Assembly (NCBI GenBank): GCA_025355115.1 | Contig: JANXLO010000124.1 | Location: 1 to 10,723, forward strand | Reading direction: 5' to 3' | Length of the DNA: 10,723 nt | Origin: Chthonomonadaceae bacterium | GTDB taxonomy: Bacteria; Armatimonadota; Chthonomonadetes; Chthonomonadales; Chthonomonadaceae | Shown: positions 6,368 to 10,723 of the stretch, one piece after another | Layout: each line of letters opens with the position of its first letter | Numbering within the stretch: position 1 is the first letter of the stretch | Position numbers and translations under genes: made by a program | Notes under the pieces: generated by a model | Told to the model about the DNA's origin: nothing | Database searches by the model: none | The model's input: the letters and a program-made list of their open reading frames with translations, nothing else

Positions 6368-9367
6368 CTACTCGCTGCCGGCACTGCCCCAGAATGTAAC
6401 GACACCGTCCTGTGTGGCAGCGGCCATAGAACGGCTGTCCTCAAGAAAGGCGAGGGAGCGAAGCGTATCCGCGAACTCGTGCATCGTCGTCAGCTCTTGC
6501 CAGGAGGCGACGTTCCAGAGTTTGACCGTGCGATCTTCGCTGCCAGTCGCCATAGTGCGAGCATCGGATGAGAAAGTTAGAGCTGTCACCGGGCCGGTAT
6601 GGGCATCGGGGATGCACCTGATCTGCTTCCAGGTGAGAGTGTCGTAGACGGTGACTTCCCCCGCGGTGTCGCCCGCCGCCAGCAGCTTTCCATCGGCGGT
6701 GAAGGCCAGTGAAACGACGTTCAGCCCCAGCTTCCAGTGAACGGGAATCATGGTGGAGCGAAAGGGCAAATTCGCGGCCCACTCCTGTCCGTTCGTCGGC
6801 TCGACCTTCCATATGCCGACCGAGTTGTTGCCGTAGGCACACGCCACAAGCCGCCTCTGCGGAGAGCAGGCCAGCGCAGTCAACGCGGAGCCCTGGCCCT
6901 GTAGTATGGGGACCGACTTCTGACGGTCGATGCGCCAGAGGCGCAGACTATTCTCCTGCGGCGACGCAGTCAGCAGCCATTTCCCGTCCGGCGAATAGCT
7001 CATCTGCCGGACTGTCCCCTCCCCGCTCGACATCGCGGACTTCTCCCCCTCGGCTCGGAGAGAGAGCAGCTCGATTCTCGCCTCGCTTCCCGGCCCTCCC
7101 TCGCTAAAGGCAAGCTGTCTGCGAGCTCCGAGGGCAATGGAGGCGGGAGCGGTCGGGAGAGAGCGGACAATGCGCGCGCCCTGCGGGGTTTTGAGCGACC
7201 AGACTCTCGTCTCTGAGTCGCTGCCGGATGCGAGCATCTGACCACTGGGCGAGAAGGCGAGAAGCGCGATCCCGCGTGCGTGACCTCGGAGCACCCGCAC
7301 CGCCTGCGAGCTGCCCGCATCCCAGATCTTCACTGTGCGATCCTCACTGCCAGTCGCCAGAAGCCTGCCGTCACGCGAAAATGCAACGGCATGAATCGAA
7401 AGCAGATGTGCGGGGATTCTGCTGAGGATATACTCGGCGACCGAGTCTCCGTTCAGAGTAAGCTCGCTAATCTTGACGGTCGCGCTGTCGGCGAGCGTCG
7501 CGGTTTCAGCGGTGCGCAGGACATCGGGCGCGACGAACGCAACGGCGTACGCCAATCCTGACAGCGGGGCAGTCAGTCGCGGCTGCCAGTTGTCGGTGCG
7601 CCAGATTCTGAGGGAGCGATCCCAGCTGCTGGAGGCCATTTGGCGACCATCGGGAGAGAACGCCAGCGCCTGAATGACGTCCGAATGACCCTTCAGTCTG
7701 CGACTTTCACGCCGGGCAGCCACGCTCCAGAGAACGATGTCGGCGTTGCCACCTGCCGCCAGTGTCTGCCCGTCCGGGGAGAAGGCCAGCGCGTAGATGC
7801 TCTGTGGACGCGAGCCAGCGGAGAAGGAACCCCACTGCGAAACCAGCCCGCCCGTCCGTGCATTCCATAGCCGGATGACGCCGTCCTGCCCGCCAGTCGC
7901 CATGATGCTGCTGTCCGGCGAGAAGGTTGCGCACGTGACGCTTCTGATGTTGGCCGGAAGCGAGAACAGTTCGCTGTGCATCAGTCGACTCAGATAGTAC
8001 CATTCGAACCCGCGCAGATCGGCCTCATTTTTTCGAGGTATGCAGTCGCGGAGCAGGCGCTCAACGCCTATAGCATCACTGATGTCCCACTTGCCTCCAG
8101 CCTGATATATATTGTAGATGTAGTTGCTGAGTCGAAGATCAGCATCTCGCTGTTCCACTCGCCTGCGGGCGGTCTTCGCCGCGTTCGCCTCGAACCGGGC
8201 AGCGTAGGCATTCCGATCGGACAGCAGCTTGGCTGCATTTTCGCTCCGCATCGCGTCCGCCAGCTCCAGGCTTTTCTCCTCGGCTTTTCTCGTCGCAGCC
8301 AGAGCTGTTTTCTCCTCCTCGATTGCCCGGACAGTCTGAATCTGCGCGGCGTCGCGGCTTTTCAGCGCGGCGCTTGCGCTCAGATCCGCTTTCGCCTTAT
8401 AGCGCATCACGATTGCCAGCATCGCCGACATTGCCAGGATGATCAGGCTGGCGACGAGTGCCGCCCGAAGCTGTCCCCGCCGAAAGGCGACCTGCTGACG
8501 ACGAATCTCCGCGCCGGGCATATTGTCCCGTATCCAATGACGGTCGAAGACAGCCTCATAGATCCTGTTGCGGACGGCGAGGAGGCCGCTTGCGCCCCGC
8601 ACTATTCCGGCCAGACGCAGCATGCTGACGAGAGGATTGGCTTCGTCGTCGCGAACTTTGTGGCCAGCCCGCACTTTGGAATAGAGGTCGAGCAGAGAGG
8701 CGGTATCTGCCTCACCGCGCAGAAGACGATCCCGTAATGTCGTTAGATTGGCGTCGGTCTCTCGCGCCTCCCGCGAGAGAAAAATACTCTCGCACAGCCG
8801 ATCCACATCCCGCTTATCGTTTCTGCCTCCGGGACTGTTGAGGGCATTTTCGGCGGCGGTGCGGCAAAGACGCTGCGTCAGATAGGGCTGACCGCCCGAC
8901 CAGTGCAGGATTCGGCTGAGCGCCTGTTCGCCGCTTCCGGCTCGGCCGCTGTCAAGTCCCGCTGCCAGCAGTGTCGACTCCTTGAGCGTAAAATCTGTCA
9001 GCTCGATCCGACGGCCAATATTGAAAGGAGTCGTCGCTGCGTCCTGAATCAGATCGGAGGGGGTCGCCACTCCCAGCAGGCAGAAAGTCAGTCTGTGGAG
9101 CTCTGGGTCATGAGTCCTTGCATTATGGGATTCTCGTATCGCGGCGAAAAACTCGTCTGTCGAGAAGGAGGAGGGCAGCGACCGAACGGCATCGATCTCG
9201 TCCACGAACAGCACGACAGGGTTAGTGAAGTGCGTCAGCACCACCTTTCGGAGCGCGAGCATCCAGCGCTGAAGCGGGCCGAGTCGCAGGTTGCTGTCCC
9301 AGAAGTCGTCGAGTTCGTCCTCGATTTTCAGCTGCTGTCCGATGCGGGAAAGAAGGCATAGTACCAC
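6368..9367 (-). CDS. C-terminal part of a split AAA-like NTPase / TM / coiled-coil / WD40 protein
   Basis: This 999-residue frame holds most of a large signalling-type ATPase. Residues 1-290 are the second half of an AAA-like (AAA_35 type) domain: [10 protein letters not shown], Walker [11 protein letters not shown] (51-60), [13 protein letters not shown] (97-109), [12 protein letters not shown] (115-126) and [13 protein letters not shown] (156-168). A transmembrane helix follows (302-322), then an Ala/Glu/Arg-rich coiled coil (325-410), a linker [13 protein letters not shown] (450-462) and about twelve WD40 repeats (475-998), two of them degenerate. Blades such as [10 protein letters not shown] and SPDG are unmistakable. 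The P-loop is missing here and sits in the overlapping upstream frame (9328-9636). The only in-frame start is GTG 9367, in the middle of the domain and with poor ribosome-binding sequence, so this is not an independent gene. Positive charges before the helix suggest NTPase inside and WD40 propeller outside, as an inference. Confidence 0.85.
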   Translation of the reverse strand: MVLCLLSRIGQQLKIEDELDDFWDSNLRLGPLQRWMLALRKVVLTHFTNPVVLFVDEIDAVRSLPSSFSTDEFFAAIRESHNARTHDPELHRLTFCLLGVATPSDLIQDAATTPFNIGRRIELTDFTLKESTLLAAGLDSGRAGSGEQALSRILHWSGGQPYLTQRLCRTAAENALNSPGGRNDKRDVDRLCESIFLSREARETDANLTTLRDRLLRGEADTASLLDLYSKVRAGHKVRDDEANPLVSMLRLAGIVRGASGLLAVRNRIYEAVFDRHWIRDNMPGAEIRRQQVAFRRGQLRAALVASLIILAMSAMLAIVMRYKAKADLSASAALKSRDAAQIQTVRAIEEEKTALAATRKAEEKSLELADAMRSENAAKLLSDRNAYAARFEANAAKTARRRVEQRDADLRLSNYIYNIYQAGGKWDISDAIGVERLLRDCIPRKNEADLRGFEWYYLSRLMHSELFSLPANIRSVTCATFSPDSSIMATGGQDGVIRLWNARTGGLVSQWGSFSAGSRPQSIYALAFSPDGQTLAAGGNADIVLWSVAARRESRRLKGHSDVIQALAFSPDGRQMASSSWDRSLRIWRTDNWQPRLTAPLSGLAYAVAFVAPDVLRTAETATLADSATVKISELTLNGDSVAEYILSRIPAHLLSIHAVAFSRDGRLLATGSEDRTVKIWDAGSSQAVRVLRGHARGIALLAFSPSGQMLASGSDSETRVWSLKTPQGARIVRSLPTAPASIALGARRQLAFSEGGPGSEARIELLSLRAEGEKSAMSSGEGTVRQMSYSPDGKWLLTASPQENSLRLWRIDRQKSVPILQGQGSALTALACSPQRRLVACAYGNNSVGIWKVEPTNGQEWAANLPFRSTMIPVHWKLGLNVVSLAFTADGKLLAAGDTAGEVTVYDTLTWKQIRCIPDAHTGPVTALTFSSDARTMATGSEDRTVKLWNVASWQELTTMHEFADTLRSLAFLEDSRSMAAATQDGVVTFWGSAGSE
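6524..6552 (-). repeat. WD40 blade DNA repeat, copy 1
   Basis: This 29-base stretch encodes the [10 protein letters not shown] part of a late WD40 blade and matches 7331-7359 at 25 of 29 bases. Other blades have diverged much further at DNA level, so these two may be a recent duplication or gene-conversion pair. Confidence 0.5.
7331..7359 (-). repeat. WD40 blade DNA repeat, copy 2
   Basis: Second copy of the 29-base blade element, encoding [10 protein letters not shown] in a middle blade; four mismatches to 6524-6552. Confidence 0.5.
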
Positions 9368-9636
9368 TTTTCCGGCGTAAGGTTCTGCCCGATGGCCGTG
9401 AGGTCGAGCACGGCGACCGCCACTCCCTCGGCGCGGAGCCGATGCGTCGCGCGCACCATGAGGGAGGATTTGCCCATCTGCCGGGAGGTCAGAACATAGC
9501 AGAACTGCCTCTGAAGCAGGGCCTGAAGAAGGTCATCGTCGGCGGCGCGTTTTACATAAGAGGCGGCGTCGCCGAGCAGCGTTCCCCCCACGACATAGAA
9601 TGTACTTCTGTCCAACTGAGCCGCCGCGCCTGTCAT
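9328..9636 (-). CDS. N-terminal part of the split AAA-like NTPase (Walker A portion)
   Basis: A 102-residue frame with the start of an AAA_35-type domain: [20 protein letters not shown] (11-30), [20 protein letters not shown] (40-59) with the P-loop core GKSS, then [18 protein letters not shown] (75-92). After WYYA the family continues with a leucine-rich segment and GQQL, which here is found only in the next frame (6368-9367). The last ten residues (FFPASDSS end) are out-of-frame sequence before a TGA. The start is ATG 9636, with AGGA four bases upstream. It is the true 5' end of the WD40 NTPase gene. Alone it would bind no nucleotide stably, because Walker B is missing. Confidence 0.8.
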   Translation of the reverse strand: MTGAAAQLDRSTFYVVGGTLLGDAASYVKRAADDDLLQALLQRQFCYVLTSRQMGKSSLMVRATHRLRAEGVAVAVLDLTAIGQNLTPEKWYYAFFPASDSS

Positions 9637-9752
9637 CGCATCCTGCTTTCACGGCGAGCTGATTTCTCCGCCGCCGTAGTATGCGACGCCGGAAGAGCAT
9701 AAGCCTGCTTTTGCCTCCCCCCATCAATAAAGTAGACGTTCTGCAACCCTTT

Positions 9753-9775
9753 AATTACGGGAATATCCCGTTATT
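9753..9775. promoter_or_regulatory. Candidate operator: palindrome upstream of the thioredoxin-TPR gene
   Basis: ACGGGA (9757-9762) and TCCCGT (9766-9771) are perfect arms around ATA. The dyad extends, after one mismatched pair, to AAT (9753-9755) and ATT (9773-9775). It ends 12 bases before the -10 box, overlapping the -35 region, a typical repressor or activator position. A nested TCCC (9766-9769) / GGGA (9777-9780) dyad overlaps it. The site lies between two divergent genes and could control either. Confidence 0.4.
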
Positions 9776-9784
9776 TGGGAGACG

Positions 9785-9793
9785 TGGTAGAAT
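9785..9793 (+). promoter_or_regulatory. Extended -10 promoter of the thioredoxin-TPR gene
   Basis: TGG followed by TAGAAT (9788-9793) fits an extended -10 element. No clear -35 is seen, as expected for this class. Transcription would start near 9800, about 23 bases before the start codon. Confidence 0.5.
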
Positions 9794-9810
9794 AGACGCA
9801 GAGTTCTGAA

Positions 9811-9816
9811 AAGGAG
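9811..9816 (+). promoter_or_regulatory. Shine-Dalgarno sequence AAGGAG fixing the start at 9823
   Basis: AAGGAG lies six bases before ATG 9823, the best ribosome-binding site in the window, and settles the start of the exported thioredoxin-TPR protein. Confidence 0.85.
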
Positions 9817-9822
9817 AAATCG

Positions 9823-10683
9823 ATGCGAGCGAGATTTTTTCGCGGAGTGATGCTGGCGGCGTTTTTTGTGACTGTGGGAAATGCGGCCCGTGCCGGAGGC
9901 GGCATGGTCGCCTGGCGCAAATCGCTGCCGGACGCCATTCTTGAGGCCAAGCGCAGCCATAAGCTGCTCATGGTGGATTTCTACACCAGTTGGTGCGGCT
10001 ACTGCAAAAAGCTCGACGCCGAGACCTACACCGATCCGGGCGTCATTCGTCTGAGCGGTCAGGTTGTCTCCGTCAAAGTGGACGCGGAGCATGAGGGAAG
10101 AGAGCTGGCGGCGAAATACAAGGTTCGCGGCTACCCGACCATCCTGTTCCTCAACGAGGCCGGGGGAATGGAAGGCAAAATCGGCGGCTATCTGCCGCCC
10201 GTCGGATTCTCTCAGCGAATCAACGAGACCCTGAAGCGTCATCAGGAGTTTCTGAGTGCACAGGCGCGATACCGCAAGGACGCCAACAATGCTCAGACCG
10301 CGTTCGATCTGGAGGGGTTTTACGCGTCCCAGGGGGACGGCACGAAGGCGATCGCCATGCAGCAGCAGGTCGCTCGTCTCGACCCGCAGAATGCAAAGGG
10401 AATGTTGACCCGATCCTATCTCTACCTTGGCGACTACTACTCGGAGGCTGGCAGCTTCGACAAATCGACTCCGCTATACCGTAAAGTTCTCCAGGTCTCT
10501 AAAGTGCCGAAGGAAGTGGCCTATAGTCACCTCAGCCTTGCCTACGCAAACCTCTCCCAGAACCGACTGAAGCAGGCTGTCCCGGAACTGAAAGCCGTGC
10601 AGGCAGTCCCACACTGCCCGCAAGACATAAGCGGCGCGGCGCAGCAGCTGCTCGATCGGCTGAAGGGCCAAGGCGTTCAGTAG
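9823..10683 (+). CDS. Exported thioredoxin-fold protein with TPR-like C-terminal half
   Basis: A 286-residue protein. The N-terminus (MRARFFRG, then hydrophobic 9-19) is a Sec-type signal peptide with likely cleavage after NAARA (20-24), so it works outside the cytoplasm. The thioredoxin fold covers about 30-140: LLMVDFYTSWCGYCKKL with active-site C58 and C61 (WCGYC), and the cis-proline loop GYPTI at P105. Of this type, Thioredoxin_7-like proteins usually reduce or isomerise protein disulfides. Residues about 150-282 are helical repeats resembling TPR: LEGFYASQGDGTKAIAMQQQ, YLGDYYSEAGSFDKSTPLYR and LSLAYANLSQNRLKQAVPEL. The repeats probably hold a partner protein. A disulfide or haem-apocytochrome role would fit a window encoding an exported c-type cytochrome, but no direct link is visible. 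The start is secure (AAGGAG, six-base spacing). It is divergent from the WD40 NTPase gene. Confidence 0.9.
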   Translation: MRARFFRGVMLAAFFVTVGNAARAGGGMVAWRKSLPDAILEAKRSHKLLMVDFYTSWCGYCKKLDAETYTDPGVIRLSGQVVSVKVDAEHEGRELAAKYKVRGYPTILFLNEAGGMEGKIGGYLPPVGFSQRINETLKRHQEFLSAQARYRKDANNAQTAFDLEGFYASQGDGTKAIAMQQQVARLDPQNAKGMLTRSYLYLGDYYSEAGSFDKSTPLYRKVLQVSKVPKEVAYSHLSLAYANLSQNRLKQAVPELKAVQAVPHCPQDISGAAQQLLDRLKGQGVQ

Positions 10684-10704
10684 GAACTTTTAATGCCAGG
10701 GAGA

Positions 10705-10723
10705 CCAGGGGTTTCAACCCTGG
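10705..10723 (+). terminator. Hairpin at the window end, probable terminator
   Basis: CCAGGG (10705-10710) can pair with CCCTGG (10718-10723), 21 bases after the stop at 10683. The sequence that would hold a U-run lies beyond the window, so the call is tentative. Confidence 0.4.

Larger units (their letters stand above)
6368..9636 (-). pseudogene. Whole AAA-like/WD40 gene interrupted by a one-base frameshift
   Basis: The two frames overlap by 40 bases and together rebuild one protein of about 1,089 residues. Restoring a single base at about 9352-9357 (minus strand TAT GCC TTC read as TAT GCC CTT C) changes WYYAFFPAS into [13 protein letters not shown], which fits the family. The length of the locus, 3,269 bases, is one short of a multiple of three, as a one-base deletion predicts. 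No canonical slippery heptamer is present in the zero frame at this point. The rest of the gene is clean over 3 kb with no other stop, so the lesion is recent or is a sequencing or assembly error. Confidence 0.6.

Noticed and set aside
7976..8737. Plus-strand frame of 253 codons opposite the NTPase
   Set aside because: It is a shadow of the coiled-coil and NTPase coding region on the other strand.
9349..9367. Programmed -1 ribosomal frameshift joining the two NTPase pieces
   Set aside because: No X XXY YYZ slippery heptamer in the zero frame and no obvious stimulatory structure; a plain one-base deletion is simpler.
9751..10242. Minus-strand frame of 163 codons
   Set aside because: It is antisense to the thioredoxin-TPR gene and runs across that gene's promoter.
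10705..10723. Start of a CRISPR repeat at the window end (GTTTCAACCC)
   Set aside because: Only one copy is visible, and it forms a hairpin shortly after a stop codon; a terminator is more likely.

Overview
The window (10.7 kb, GC-rich by eye) looks like a chromosomal piece from a Gram-negative-type bacterium outside the Proteobacteria. The main clues are a paired DUF1592-type cytochrome / DUF1552 operon and a large AAA-like/WD40 protein carrying the LRGFEWYYL linker. Both are characteristic of Planctomycetota, Verrucomicrobiota, Acidobacteriota and Armatimonadota-like lineages. Export signals (Tat and Sec-type) and c-type haem motifs imply a periplasm. The sequence alone does not settle the phylum.

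Layout. (1) Bases 1-1354 hold a divergent sulfate-assimilation pair: cysH (minus, truncated by the window edge) and cysC (plus). They are separated by a compact control region in which two back-to-back promoters share a near-perfect 19-bp palindrome. A convergent hairpin (1357-1389) follows cysC. (2) Bases 1446-5245 form a two-gene minus-strand operon whose genes overlap by ATGA: a large exported di-haem protein (PSCyt/DUF1587/DUF1595/DUF1592/DUF1588/DUF1585 with an internal carbohydrate-binding-like beta domain), then a Tat-exported DUF1552 protein. (3) At 5530-5721 is a 63-residue, highly charged small gene of unknown function, with its own Shine-Dalgarno sequence and a strong terminator. 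(4) On the minus strand are a YkgJ-type cysteine-cluster protein (5814-6296) and, upstream of it, an AAA-like NTPase / transmembrane / coiled-coil / WD40 protein. The latter is split by a single-base frameshift near 9352 into an N-terminal Walker A piece (9328-9636) and a C-terminal Walker B plus WD40 piece (6368-9367). (5) Divergently at 9823-10683 is an exported thioredoxin-fold/TPR protein, behind an extended -10 promoter with a 6-bp-arm palindrome upstream. The window ends in a hairpin that is probably the start of its terminator.

How the genes relate. cysH and cysC act on the same intermediate (APS): CysC phosphorylates it to PAPS, and CysH, which has the cysteine pair of the iron-sulfur APS-reductase type, reduces it. 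The DUF1592/DUF1552 pair is a conserved but functionally uncharacterised exported module. The WD40 NTPase looks like a membrane-anchored signalling ATPase; whether it is functional depends on whether the frameshift is real. I see no tRNA, rRNA, CRISPR array, insertion sequence or phage gene. The least explained items are the split WD40 NTPase, the small 63-aa gene and the two palindromic control regions.
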